Origin: Acidobacteriota bacterium
GTDB lineage: Bacteria; Acidobacteriota; Terriglobia; Bryobacterales; Bryobacteraceae
Length of the DNA: 36,995 nt
Assembly (NCBI GenBank): GCA_025350695.1
Contig: JANXXI010000127.1
Location: forward strand, 1-36,995
Direction: 5' to 3'
Shown in pieces: positions 15,833-24,756 of the stretch. The first letter of the stretch is position 1; each line of letters starts with the position of its first letter. Below the pieces are notes generated by a model. That model did not search any database. It was not told the origin of the DNA and saw only the letters and a list, made by a program, of their open reading frames with translations. The translations under genes were made by a program, and so were the position numbers.

Positions 15833-17362
15833 CTAACTTTCTCTCTCTGTTTGTCCTTCGACCACTGACCGTAAGCCTCGCGCAATCTTGTTCATGGAGA
15901 CGGCCTGAGCGGATAATTCCATGCTGGCGGATGCCGTCTGCTCGGCACTGGCGGCGCTACTCTGTGTCACTATTTCCAATTGCTGCATGGCCGTGGCCAC
16001 CTGCTCGGCTCCAAGACGCTGCTCCTGACTCCCGCTGTTTACCTGATCCACCAGCGACTTTGCCCGGGAGGCGCTTTCGGTGATGGCGCGAATTTTTTCG
16101 GTCACCAATCCGAGTTTTACGCTTCCAGCGCGAGACATTGAGATGGATTCTTCTATTAGTGCGGCCGTATCGGTCGCCGCTTGCGTGGAACGTTGCGCCA
16201 AGTTACCAACTTCGTTGGCGACGACGGCAAATCCAGCCCCTGCCACTCCTGCTCTTGCTGCCTCCACCGCGGCGTTCAACGCCAGGATATTGGTTTGAAA
16301 GGCGATGTCCTCAATCACCTTGATGATCTTCGCGATTTTCCCTCCGGAATTCGTAATGTCCTGCATGGAGCAGGCCATTTCGTTGAGCGCTAGATTGCTC
16401 TGTTCCACTTGACGGCCCACCGCAACCATTTCCGTGGCGGCCGTCTTCGCACAGTCCGCATTCTTGCGCGTCATCGCCGAAATCTGCTCTCCAGCAGCGG
16501 AGGTGGACTCAAGTGTAGCGGCCTGTTCCGATGCCCCTTGCGCCAAGTTCTGGCTGGAAGAGGAAAGCTGTCCCACCGCCCCAGTTACCAGTTCTGAAGC
16601 TACAGATATGGATTGAATCATGGAACTGAGGTTCTTGCTTATGCCTGAAATCAAATAGTAAGCGGCAAAGCCTATGCATAGCAGCAAAGGAAACAGCCAC
16701 ATGGCAGTTCGTTGCAGTCCAGCCTGCACGGCTCCATCCACTTTATCCAACTTCGACCGCAGCAGGAAGATTCCGTGGCGATCACCGGTGTGCCAACCTT
16801 CCATGCGGAAGCCCAGCATGTCTTTGCCGTCTTTAGTTGGGCTGTTGGCCCCCTCTCCATGGCACAAAAGGCAATCGCTACTCAATTCGATTGGCCGGGC
16901 GTAAGTAATTTCGTTGGCCTTCTCGTTTACTTCAAAAAAGTCAGCAAGTCCGCTCGATTCCATCAACTTCAAAATACGGGCTTCGTCTTCGCTTGGAGTA
17001 TTGGCCTTGTTACGAGGGCTGATCGCCGGAACCCGGAACTGGTATCCTTCCTTGGCTGCCACTTCGCTGATGGAATCCCAGGCGGCCACAACGGGCACGG
17101 TTCGATATAGATTGGTCTTCCTGTAATCGGTTGCGCGGGCAACATCCGCCTTCAGCACCACATCGTCGAACATATTTGCACTCCGCATGTTCGAAACAGA
17201 CCTTCTAGCGTTCTCCGCGCTTAGAATGGTCGCTCGCATCGTATCACGGATCATTCCTATCCCTTGATCGCGGATCACGGATCTTTGAATGATCAATCCG
17301 GCTGTTGCTGTTGCTACTACCGCGCCAACGGCTATCGCAACGATCTTTGTGCCAAGCACCAT
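15833..17362 (-). CDS. Methyl-accepting chemotaxis protein with heme-c-binding Tll0287-like sensor domain
   Basis: I prefer the ATG at 17362 (509 residues) because AAGGA lies 8 bases upstream; an in-frame ATG at 17401 lacks a ribosome site. Transmembrane helix 1 is near residues 3-25 and helix 2 near 220-240. The periplasmic region is a Tll0287-like (formerly DUF3365) domain with a CLLCH heme-c motif (C164, C167, H168), preceded by [10 protein letters not shown]. No obvious HAMP domain follows. The cytoplasmic signalling helices include the conserved hairpin tip ([20 protein letters not shown]) that binds CheA/CheW. No CheR-docking pentapeptide is seen at the C-terminus. It should report redox state or a heme ligand to chemotaxis or pilus motility machinery. 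No che genes lie nearby. Confidence 0.92.
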   Translation of the reverse strand: MVLGTKIVAIAVGAVVATATAGLIIQRSVIRDQGIGMIRDTMRATILSAENARRSVSNMRSANMFDDVVLKADVARATDYRKTNLYRTVPVVAAWDSISEVAAKEGYQFRVPAISPRNKANTPSEDEARILKLMESSGLADFFEVNEKANEITYARPIELSSDCLLCHGEGANSPTKDGKDMLGFRMEGWHTGDRHGIFLLRSKLDKVDGAVQAGLQRTAMWLFPLLLCIGFAAYYLISGISKNLSSMIQSISVASELVTGAVGQLSSSSQNLAQGASEQAATLESTSAAGEQISAMTRKNADCAKTAATEMVAVGRQVEQSNLALNEMACSMQDITNSGGKIAKIIKVIEDIAFQTNILALNAAVEAARAGVAGAGFAVVANEVGNLAQRSTQAATDTAALIEESISMSRAGSVKLGLVTEKIRAITESASRAKSLVDQVNSGSQEQRLGAEQVATAMQQLEIVTQSSAASAEQTASASMELSAQAVSMNKIARGLRSVVEGQTERES

Positions 17363-17374
17363 GTGAGAAATCCT

Positions 17375-17395
17375 TCTGCGAAAAATGCTCGCAGA
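17375..17395 (-). promoter_or_regulatory. Hairpin at the ribosome site of the chemoreceptor gene
   Basis: TCTGCGA (17375-17381) and TCGCAGA (17389-17395) form a perfect 7-bp stem with a 7-nt loop. If translation starts at 17362, the AAGGA ribosome site begins at the base of the 3' arm, so the hairpin partly overlaps it. If translation starts at 17401, the hairpin is inside the coding sequence. Confidence 0.45.
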
Positions 17396-17440
17396 GGACA
17401 TATCGGGTGCGTGGGGGAAAATCTGAAGGAATCGATCTGG

Positions 17441-18709
17441 TTATTTGGCGTTGGTCGGACTGGTCCTCGCGTGTTTTCTGGCAAGGGCTAACGCCAACAA
17501 TCCAACCGCCAACATGGCCGAACTCATCGGTTCAGGTGCGGTGGCCGTAACTTGGTAGACGAAGCCGCCGCCAAAGTCGGCAATGTACAAAGCATTGTCG
17601 GTACTCATCATTCCAATCGGTGAGTAGACTCCATTCTGGCTGTTCTCGACGAAGTGAATAAAATTCCCGCTTGGGAAATCAAGGTAACCTACGCCGTTCT
17701 CCTCGTTGGATGCCCCTGTAGTTCCTTTCCCCGCGAAGCCGATAAACATACCGTTGTCAAAACCTATCGGGAAGTTCTTCGGAGCAAACGCGAATTGCGC
17801 TGGCCCCTCGCTTTCAGACCCCAACGCCGTTCCATTCGGTAAGGGTTGGACGGCGAAAAACGGCTGAACGCAGCCTGAACCGACCGCACTTCCAGTGCGA
17901 TATCCGACATAGCAGGTGGGATAGCCGAAGTTTAAGGGCGCGCCCACACCCAATTGCGCCGCCGGTATCCGGTTCACCTCTTCTGCTTGAGGCGGTTCAT
18001 CTCCGAAGGCTCCTGGGCCGTCAATGGCGTTGTCGAGGAAATAGAAATCTCCAGTCTGGCTTTGAAATCCCATGCCAATTACGTTACGGATTCCCGTCGC
18101 AACCTTCTTGAGGTTCGACGCAATGGGCGCCGGATGTGTAAGATCCACCGTCACCATGTAGAGAGAATCCCCATCCAAAAGACTGGTGCTCAGTCCCGTC
18201 ACCCCAACTTTGTCCGTTGACAGACTTGAATTATTTTGCGAACCCACGTTAAATACGATGTCAAAGGAGCCCGCTAATCCTGGAGTGGGTCTAGCGGCAA
18301 TTCCCATTTGCGAATGAATCCAACCATTCACAAAACCAAATTGCAGGGAGCCCACATTACTTACTGGATCCGATGGCGTAGCACCCTGCTTAAGAATTGA
18401 GATCGCATTGGCATTCGAATCGGCTTGGATGATAAAACCTCCGGCCTGCACGAGCCCAGTGGTCACTCCAACACCAGCCAGCAAGGTTGTTGGGGACGCT
18501 CCTGGGGCTGTATAGCGCAAGATGCCGGCCTGGGTTCCGATGGCTACACTACCGTCGCCCAAATTCAACATGCTCACCGGAAAACTGGAAACGGCATACT
18601 CAGTTACCGTAAATCGGGAGGTATCAAATGCGGATGAATTCAACAGCAAAGGGCCCGCTAGGGCCGGACAGCTGATCAGTACTATGGGTAGACATAGTTT
18701 ACGCAACAT
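17441..18709 (-). CDS. PEP-CTERM protein with sorbosone/glucose dehydrogenase-like beta-propeller
   Basis: The 422-residue product begins with a signal peptide (MLRKLCLPIVLISCPALAG). The middle resembles soluble quinoprotein glucose/sorbosone dehydrogenase propellers. Examples are VATGIRNVIGMGFQSQTGDF, followed by YFLDNAIDGPG, EVNRIPAAQLG, LNFGYPTCYVGYR, and FPIGFDNGMFIGFAGKG. The C-terminus is a PEP-CTERM sorting tail: PEP, a hydrophobic stretch (AMLAVGLLALALA), then RKHAR. Exosortase should process it for surface attachment; no exosortase is in the window. Whether it binds PQQ cannot be judged by eye. GGAGG lies one base before the ATG, closer than usual. It is divergent from the cyclophilin gene at 18785. 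Confidence 0.85.
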   Translation of the reverse strand: MLRKLCLPIVLISCPALAGPLLLNSSAFDTSRFTVTEYAVSSFPVSMLNLGDGSVAIGTQAGILRYTAPGASPTTLLAGVGVTTGLVQAGGFIIQADSNANAISILKQGATPSDPVSNVGSLQFGFVNGWIHSQMGIAARPTPGLAGSFDIVFNVGSQNNSSLSTDKVGVTGLSTSLLDGDSLYMVTVDLTHPAPIASNLKKVATGIRNVIGMGFQSQTGDFYFLDNAIDGPGAFGDEPPQAEEVNRIPAAQLGVGAPLNFGYPTCYVGYRTGSAVGSGCVQPFFAVQPLPNGTALGSESEGPAQFAFAPKNFPIGFDNGMFIGFAGKGTTGASNEENGVGYLDFPSGNFIHFVENSQNGVYSPIGMMSTDNALYIADFGGGFVYQVTATAPEPMSSAMLAVGLLALALARKHARTSPTNAK

Positions 18710-18784
18710 GCCTCCAAGATAACATCCTTGAAGAATTCATTGTTTGCAACGGCAACGCGGTCCAGTGCGGTAAAATTCAACATT

Positions 18785-20143
18785 ATGCTTCAACGGATGT
18801 TCCACACGCTCTTTTACGCTTTCCTCACTTTCGCCATCTCAACAACCTCCGCGCAAACTGTCCGCTTCCGGACCAATGTAGGCGACATCGATGTGGTGCT
18901 GCTTCCCGCCAGCACACCCCTCACAGTCGCCAATTTCCTCAATTATATGAACAAGGGAGCCTATGCCAACTCTATCGTTCACCGTTCCGTACCTGGCTTT
19001 ATCTGGCAGGGCGGGGGATACAAGTTCGAAAATGGCGCGGTTCCCGAAATCGCGCAAAATCCGGCGGTGCGAAACGAACCCGGCATCTCGAACGTTCGCG
19101 GAACAATTGCGATGGCTAAGTTAGGCAGCAGTCCGAACAGCGCGACCAACCAGTGGTTCTTCAATCTTGCTGATAATTCCGGCAATCTCGATCGGCAGAA
19201 TGGCGGATTCACGGCATTCGGACGAGTTGCTAACGAGGCAAGTCTGGCGGTGATGGATAAGATAGCCGCCGTCCCTGTCTATGCGATAAATTCCACTTTC
19301 TCCGATCTTCCTCTGATCAACTACAAAGGCGATATTGGCGAAAGCTTTGTGATGATTCTTTCTATCAGCCAAGTAGTTCCACCCCCCGCCATCAGCTCGA
19401 ATGGCGTTCTTTCCGCATCAGGATTCGGAGGCGCGGCGGTCGGGGCAGCCGGCTCCTACATTGAGATTTATGGCGCCAATCTTGCCGGAGATGTTTCGCG
19501 TGGTTGGGCCACAGGCGATTTCAATAATGGCGCCGCCCCGACAACCCTCGAAGGCGTCACCGTGAAGGTGAACGGCATTCCGGCATTTGTGAACTATGTC
19601 AGTAAGACGCAGGTCAATGTGCAGATTCCCGCAGGTGTTCCGGCCAGCGGATCGGTTCCCGTTGTTGCCAGTTATGGCGGTCAGGATAGTGTGTCGGCGA
19701 ATCTCATTTTAAAGGCGACCGCTCCCGGCCTGCTTGCCCCAGCTACTTTCAAGGCGGATGGCTTGCAGTACGTCGTGGCGATTCACGCGGCTACTGGCGC
19801 TCTCGTGAATAAAGGCAATATTCCGAACGTCCCCACTGCGCCCGCGGCTCCCGGTGAGACTTTGACTCTGTACGGCACGGGGTTCGGCCCGGTTAGCTCG
19901 AGCGTGGCTATTGCCGGCATCGTGGCGCAAGGGTTGGCGTCAATTTCGACGCCTTTCGACATCAAGATCGGTGGCCAGAATGCCCCGGTATCATACGCGG
20001 GTCTCGCTCCGAACTTGGTTGGTGTCTACCAGTTTAATGTAACCGTGCCGTCCAGCTTGACCACGGGCGACCACGCCGTCGAGGCGACGTTAGGCGGCGA
20101 GTTGCTTGGACAGAAATTGTTCCTCTCCGTCCGCTCCAACTAA
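18785..20143 (+). CDS. Exported cyclophilin-type peptidyl-prolyl isomerase fused to a TIGR03437 domain
   Basis: The ATG at 18785 gives a 452-residue protein with a signal peptide (MLQRMFHTLFYAFLTFAIST, then TSAQ). An upstream in-frame ATG at 18728 would bury it. Residues about 25-195 are a cyclophilin domain. HRSVPGFIWQGG carries the catalytic Arg and the Gln-containing strand, and GTIAMAKLGSSPNSATNQWF, NLDRQNGGFTAFGRV complete the fold. The C-terminal ~230 residues are TIGR03437 (GAAGSYIEIYGANLAGD, GETLTLYGTGFGPV, GVYQFNVTVPSS). It probably isomerises prolines of exported proteins, with the extra domain anchoring it or binding clients. The fusion is inferred from the continuous frame; no frameshift is visible. 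Confidence 0.9.
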   Translation: MLQRMFHTLFYAFLTFAISTTSAQTVRFRTNVGDIDVVLLPASTPLTVANFLNYMNKGAYANSIVHRSVPGFIWQGGGYKFENGAVPEIAQNPAVRNEPGISNVRGTIAMAKLGSSPNSATNQWFFNLADNSGNLDRQNGGFTAFGRVANEASLAVMDKIAAVPVYAINSTFSDLPLINYKGDIGESFVMILSISQVVPPPAISSNGVLSASGFGGAAVGAAGSYIEIYGANLAGDVSRGWATGDFNNGAAPTTLEGVTVKVNGIPAFVNYVSKTQVNVQIPAGVPASGSVPVVASYGGQDSVSANLILKATAPGLLAPATFKADGLQYVVAIHAATGALVNKGNIPNVPTAPAAPGETLTLYGTGFGPVSSSVAIAGIVAQGLASISTPFDIKIGGQNAPVSYAGLAPNLVGVYQFNVTVPSSLTTGDHAVEATLGGELLGQKLFLSVRSN

Positions 20144-20203
20144 TTTCTTTGAACATTTCATGGGCGAATTCCGTTTCCATTCAAGACCGAATTGGAGGCA
20201 TCC

Positions 20204-20572
20204 ATGAAACTGTTAATTTTCGCTCTGCTGCTCGGCGCGCTCTCTTTCGGAGCGGATGTCGCTGGCGTATGGCACGGCTCATTCACCCCGGAGCGCCCTG
20301 ACGGGACCCAAGAAAAGGAACAGTCCGCTTACCTGGCGTTGAAGCAGGATGGCGTGAAATTGACCGGTAGAATTGGACCGAATGAAGAGAAGAATTTCGA
20401 GCTCACCAAAGGGATGGTCGATGGCGATTCGGTTACTTTCGAGGTGTTTGCCGACGGCATGCAGATGAAAGTTTCGATGAAACTCAAAGATGGGAAACTT
20501 GAAGGCGTCGTTCAGGCGGAAAAGGAAGGAGAGGAAAAACGTAAGGCAGTGGTGAATTTCACGAGGAGTTGA
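20204..20572 (+). CDS. Small exported protein of unknown function
   Basis: GGAGG lies 6 bases before the ATG at 20204, which sets the start. The product has 122 residues with a signal peptide (MKLLIFALLLGALSFGA). The mature part reads as alternating beta strands (GVWHGSFTPERPDG, AYLALKQDGVKLTGRI, DSVTFEVFADGMQMKVSMKL, KLEGVVQAE). It is charged and ends VVNFTRS. The pattern suggests a small lipocalin-like or beta-sandwich protein, but no family was recognised. It follows the cyclophilin gene by 60 bp on the same strand. Confidence 0.75.
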   Translation: MKLLIFALLLGALSFGADVAGVWHGSFTPERPDGTQEKEQSAYLALKQDGVKLTGRIGPNEEKNFELTKGMVDGDSVTFEVFADGMQMKVSMKLKDGKLEGVVQAEKEGEEKRKAVVNFTRS

Positions 20573-20659
20573 TTTTTCTGATGCCGCCATTGCCTTTGAG
20601 CGCGATCCACGCTGCGCGCCACTGGCTCCAAGTCGCTTCTCGCAAGAACAGGAACGCCC

Positions 20660-21511
20660 TCATTTCACAGTGGGTGGAGGAATCACCGCGGGCAATGCGC
20701 CGAACTCAAAGTAACTGTGCTTGAGCTCGGTTCCAGAGGACCACGCCGCGCGGAACCCCGACCTTGCCTCGCCTAACGGCATCCCCACCGGACCGGTTGT
20801 CACCATTTGGAGTTCACCGAATGCGCCCTGCGCGTTGCGATGATAGTGTCCGGCAAAAATGAACGCCACTCCGGCATCGCGCAGTAATTTCAACAGAGGC
20901 GTGCGGCGCTCCAGTGGAATGTTGAAATACTGATCCGGCTCATCGGGCCGCTCAAGAAATAAAGGATGATGCAGAAAAACCAGGATGTGCCGTGCTCCCG
21001 AATTCTTCGCCTTAATCAATTCGCGACGCAACCACGCCTCTTGCTCTCGGTACGCTTCGAGCGCTTTTTCCGGCGCTTTGAGTAGGCTCGAGTTCAAGGC
21101 AATGCCGTAGACAGGTCCCTCGCGGAAACCATAATGATCCGGTCCAAATTGTCTTCGGAAGGCCTCGACCGATTCGCCGGTTGGTTCATTTCCAACATCA
21201 TGATTGCCTGCGATGCTATACAGGTGGATCTGCGGCGCGAGCTTCCCCGTCACCCGCTTGTACTCGGCAATTTGCGCCGCGTCGCCAACTTTGTTCACCA
21301 AATCGCCACAGATAACCACGAAACGTGGCTGCAGCCGATTGGCCGATGCTATAGCAAATTCCAGAGTGGCCGTCTCCTGAGCAAACTCCTTGTCTTTTGA
21401 ATGCATGCCGAATTGCGGATCGGACATTTGGAGGAAGAAGAAACTATCTTCCGAGGATTGCGCCCATGCCGTTGCGCGCAAGGCTAGAAGAAAGCAAAGA
21501 CGAAAGATCAA
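20660..21511 (-). CDS. Exported calcineurin-like metallophosphoesterase (CPPED1/CSTP1-like)
   Basis: The start is a TTG overlapping the TGA stop of the upstream receptor gene; GAGGA lies 7 bases before it. The 283 residues begin with a signal peptide (MIFRLCFLLALRATAWAQ). All metallophosphoesterase motifs are visible: SDPQFG near D31, VVICGDLVNKVGD, SIAGNHDVGN, VFLHHPLF and FIFAGHYHRNAQG. The first motif is DPQ instead of the common DxH, which is characteristic of the CPPED1/CSTP1 subgroup. It should hydrolyse a phosphate ester in the periplasm. Translational coupling to the receptor gene suggests the phosphorylated substrate or its product enters through that receptor; this is inference. Confidence 0.9.
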   Translation of the reverse strand: MIFRLCFLLALRATAWAQSSEDSFFFLQMSDPQFGMHSKDKEFAQETATLEFAIASANRLQPRFVVICGDLVNKVGDAAQIAEYKRVTGKLAPQIHLYSIAGNHDVGNEPTGESVEAFRRQFGPDHYGFREGPVYGIALNSSLLKAPEKALEAYREQEAWLRRELIKAKNSGARHILVFLHHPLFLERPDEPDQYFNIPLERRTPLLKLLRDAGVAFIFAGHYHRNAQGAFGELQMVTTGPVGMPLGEARSGFRAAWSSGTELKHSYFEFGALPAVIPPPTVK

Positions 21512-24500
21512 AAGGTAATCCTCGCGCCTACCTGCAATATTCTTGGGTTATCGGCCCCGTTGATGACGCCCAAGGTTGCCGGCGAACTTACGTTCGTCCC
21601 AGGCTGGTTGAAATTTGCGTGATTTAACAAGTTGAAGAATTCGCCGCGTAGCATCAAACTTAGTTTCTCACTTAAAGGGAATCTCTTCTGTAGCGCCGCA
21701 TCGATGTTAAACAACCCCGGAGCTCTCAGAAAATTTCGCGGAGAATTTCCGAATGAGCCCACGGTGTTGAACGTCACTGCCTGCGGATCGAAATACTTTG
21801 CTAGGCGGTCCGCCTTGGGCCGATCCGTTGGCAGGGCGGGATTTCGAACAAGATCGGCCCGGTCGAGTCCTATTCCCGTGAAGGAATTATCGCGGCCAGA
21901 GGAGATTCCAAAGGGTAGACCGCTCCGTCTATCAAGGATGCCGCTCACCGACCAACCTCCAACCAACAGCCGCATGGGGGCGGCGAGCGAACTCCAGCTA
22001 GGAGCTTGAAATACGCCCGTCACGCGGAAATTGTGAGTGATGTCGTAATCGGATACTCCGCGGTTGAAGCGATTGTTGAATGGGTTGGGATTGCTGATGG
22101 TGAATTGGTTGTTGGCCGATTCGTCGTCAATCGCCTTTGAAAAGGTATAGAAAGCCAGAATCGAAAACCGCTTTGCCAATCTCTTGTCCAGCGTTGCCTG
22201 GAACGAATGGTAATTCGAGTTGCCCGCGTCGGCCAACTCCTTAACCGAAGCGAAATTAGGAGCTAAGGGGCGCCGCGCATTTGTGTTCCCCACCGTCGCC
22301 GTGGCCGAATAAACCGCCGCATTACGTTCCCGGAAAGTCTGCAAATGGGCGCCTTTGTTTCCCACGTACGAAAGCCGAAGCAACCAATTGGACGCTAGTT
22401 GCTGTTCCATTGTGAAATTGAACGCTTGCGAATAACCCACTCCCCAATCTTCCTGGAAGTAGGCATAGGGCATGGGGAAGGAAAAGGCCACGTTCTTACT
22501 CAAATCCACCGGCGCGAACGGCGGGAACGGATTGCGAACACCTGAGGAGCCATAGGGGTCCTGAATGTCTACTCCATTTAATGAGATGGTTGGGCTGAAC
22601 GGCGCGCTCTCAACGAAATTGTTGTAGAGGCGCGGGAAGGGACGCACGAAGAATATGCCATAGCCTCCGCGAATCACCGTGGGGCGAGCGGACTTTTTTG
22701 CTTGCCAGGCAAACCCGAAGCGCGGCGACACATTGTTCCAATCCTTGTTCATGCCTCCTTCGGGAAAACCGGGATCGCCCGGGAACACGGCGCCGGGAGG
22801 CGCATTCGCGAAGCGTTCCGACTTGGCTCCGGCGCGAAAACCACCCACCTGGCCGAGAACGTCATGATACGGCAGATAGGGATCCCATCTCAGTCCTAGC
22901 GTGAGCGTCAGGCGCTGCGAGGCGCGGTAGGTATCCTCGGCGAATAGCGAAAATTGTTTTCCTCTGGTCTGCTTGAATTTGCCGGCGCTTTGGGTGAATG
23001 ACGCCGCCTTGCCCAACAACAAATCGCCAATCCCGTTGCCGGTAATTTGGCCGGAAAATGTTGCCGTGCCGGATTGATTGAATTTTGTGGAGGAATCGAA
23101 AACCGTAAAGGGAGTGTATTCGCCGCCGGCGTTGATGGTATGTCGGCCGCTGCTCCAAGTAACGGTATCATTGATCTCAACGTTGCGGCGCACCCAACTG
23201 CCTGGGGGCGAATTGGTGACCGATCCCCAGCCCCCGTAACCTGTGACGCCTATTTCCAACTCCCTGTCGGCCTCGACCGGTTCCACAAACTTGATCGGCC
23301 CGAATTGCGAAAGCCAAACCTTAGAGGTTCGCTTATTGGTGGAATCCAGCATCAATCCCGAAGCCACCACGGTGTTCAATAGATTAGGGCGCACAGCGTA
23401 AACGTCTTGCAGCTTGAAGGTTTTTGTGGTTTGCAGTTGGCCGATTCGCACGGTCAGCAAAGTGCCATCGGCGTCCCAACCAGGATCGGCGAATTGAACG
23501 AAGAAGAGCGATCCGGAAAGTTGGTGCTTGCCCGCGTTGTAATCCAGTTTTCCCAAACCCTGGTGATTATCGTACTTATCAGGGCGGGCGTACCGCAGCA
23601 GCCCATTAGCCGCCGTTGCCGCCGGAACCTTGCTCAGCAAGCCAGTGGCGATCGGCAGAATCTGATCGGCGGGTATAAAGCGGTTGGGGAATGGCTTGCC
23701 CGTCGCCGGATCCGTGATGTCTCTTCCCGTTTCGTTGAAGTCGCCGCGACGCATTGCGGCGGAAGGAACAGTTGCGGTATTGGTGAACGAGGTATTGTGG
23801 ACGATCGTACCCTGATAGGAGCCTAGCCAAAACAAGTGGTTACGGAGAATGGGCCCGCCCACGGTTGCTCCAAATTGATTCCGCTTCAAATTATCCGGTT
23901 GCGCCGCGAAGTAGTTGCGCGCATTCATTGCCCCGTTACGAACAAACTCAAATAGCGAACCTCGAATTTGGTTGGAGCCTGATCTTGTCATTACATTCAC
24001 AACAGCGCCGGAGAAATTTCCGAACTGTGCCGAGTAGTTCGATGTTTGCACCGAAAATTCCTGCAGCGCGTCCGGGTTAGGATACGCTGCGTTCAAATTA
24101 GTGACATTGTCCATGTGCGTGGCGCCGTCCAACCGGTAATTCACCTCGTTCCCGCGAGTGCCATTAACGGAAATGTTGATGGTGTCGCTGTTATTGGCAT
24201 ATCCCGCGATGGTGGTTCCCACTCCGGTAACCGTTCCGGGAACCATGCGGATCAGGGATGCCGCATTGCGGCCGTTCAGGGGCAATTCTTGTAAATATTG
24301 CTGCTGAATTACTTGCGAAAGCGCGCCTGACTGCGTGGTAATCATTTCCGCCTCGGCGCTTACCGAGACGGATTCGCCCACCGAGCCGATTACCAAGGGA
24401 ATATTCAGCGTCGTTGTATTATTCACGTTCAAACGGAAACCGGTTTGTTTAAAGGGAGAGAATCCGCTGGCGGACGCCTCCAGACTATAAGGCCCCGCCG

Positions 24501-24711
24501 GAACTTGGCTGAAAAGAAAATGGCCATCGGATTGGGCGGCGGCGAATCTTTCCAGGCCCGTTTCCATCTGAATCAGGTGAAGTTTCACGGACGGCACAGC
24601 GGCCCCGCTGGGATCGGTTACTGTTCCCGTTAGGGATGCGGTAGGAGCAACTTGGGCGAGGGCAAAAGGCGCCGCGGTCGCAAGAATTAAGTACCTGATG
24701 AACTTAAACAT
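21508..24711 (-). CDS. TonB-dependent receptor-like outer-membrane protein with carboxypeptidase-regulatory domain (Oar-like)
   Basis: This 1067-residue protein has a signal peptide (MFKFIRYLILATAAPFALAQ). A carboxypeptidase-regulatory-like beta-sandwich spans about residues 25-105 (LTGTVTDPSGAAVPSVKLHL, GPYSLEASASGF). The plug domain spans about 115-235 (QELPLNGRNAASLIRMVPGT, NYRLDGATHMDNVTNLN). A long beta-barrel ends in GARITF, a terminal aromatic typical of outer-membrane proteins. Proteins of this build are greatly expanded in Acidobacteria; substrates are usually unknown. GGAAG before the ATG lies inside the 3' arm of a hairpin (24715-24736). It follows trxB by 45 bp and overlaps the phosphoesterase gene. 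Confidence 0.9.
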   Translation of the reverse strand: MFKFIRYLILATAAPFALAQVAPTASLTGTVTDPSGAAVPSVKLHLIQMETGLERFAAAQSDGHFLFSQVPAGPYSLEASASGFSPFKQTGFRLNVNNTTTLNIPLVIGSVGESVSVSAEAEMITTQSGALSQVIQQQYLQELPLNGRNAASLIRMVPGTVTGVGTTIAGYANNSDTINISVNGTRGNEVNYRLDGATHMDNVTNLNAAYPNPDALQEFSVQTSNYSAQFGNFSGAVVNVMTRSGSNQIRGSLFEFVRNGAMNARNYFAAQPDNLKRNQFGATVGGPILRNHLFWLGSYQGTIVHNTSFTNTATVPSAAMRRGDFNETGRDITDPATGKPFPNRFIPADQILPIATGLLSKVPAATAANGLLRYARPDKYDNHQGLGKLDYNAGKHQLSGSLFFVQFADPGWDADGTLLTVRIGQLQTTKTFKLQDVYAVRPNLLNTVVASGLMLDSTNKRTSKVWLSQFGPIKFVEPVEADRELEIGVTGYGGWGSVTNSPPGSWVRRNVEINDTVTWSSGRHTINAGGEYTPFTVFDSSTKFNQSGTATFSGQITGNGIGDLLLGKAASFTQSAGKFKQTRGKQFSLFAEDTYRASQRLTLTLGLRWDPYLPYHDVLGQVGGFRAGAKSERFANAPPGAVFPGDPGFPEGGMNKDWNNVSPRFGFAWQAKKSARPTVIRGGYGIFFVRPFPRLYNNFVESAPFSPTISLNGVDIQDPYGSSGVRNPFPPFAPVDLSKNVAFSFPMPYAYFQEDWGVGYSQAFNFTMEQQLASNWLLRLSYVGNKGAHLQTFRERNAAVYSATATVGNTNARRPLAPNFASVKELADAGNSNYHSFQATLDKRLAKRFSILAFYTFSKAIDDESANNQFTISNPNPFNNRFNRGVSDYDITHNFRVTGVFQAPSWSSLAAPMRLLVGGWSVSGILDRRSGLPFGISSGRDNSFTGIGLDRADLVRNPALPTDRPKADRLAKYFDPQAVTFNTVGSFGNSPRNFLRAPGLFNIDAALQKRFPLSEKLSLMLRGEFFNLLNHANFNQPGTNVSSPATLGVINGADNPRILQVGARITF

Positions 24712-24714
24712 TTG

Positions 24715-24736
24715 CTTCCAGTATAGTCGCTGGAAG
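24715..24736 (-). promoter_or_regulatory. Ribosome-site hairpin before the TonB-receptor-like gene
   Basis: CTTCCAG (24715-24721) and CTGGAAG (24730-24736) form a perfect 7-bp stem with an 8-nt loop. The hairpin lies 3 bases upstream of the start codon. On the coding strand the GGAAG ribosome site is the 3' arm itself. Folding would hide it. Confidence 0.55.
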
Positions 24737-24756
24737 TTAACGTATTATGACCGGAT

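Noticed and set aside
18744-18776. Promoter TTGCAA...TAAAAT before the cyclophilin gene
   Set aside because: The spacing is 21 bp, too long for a sigma-70 promoter.
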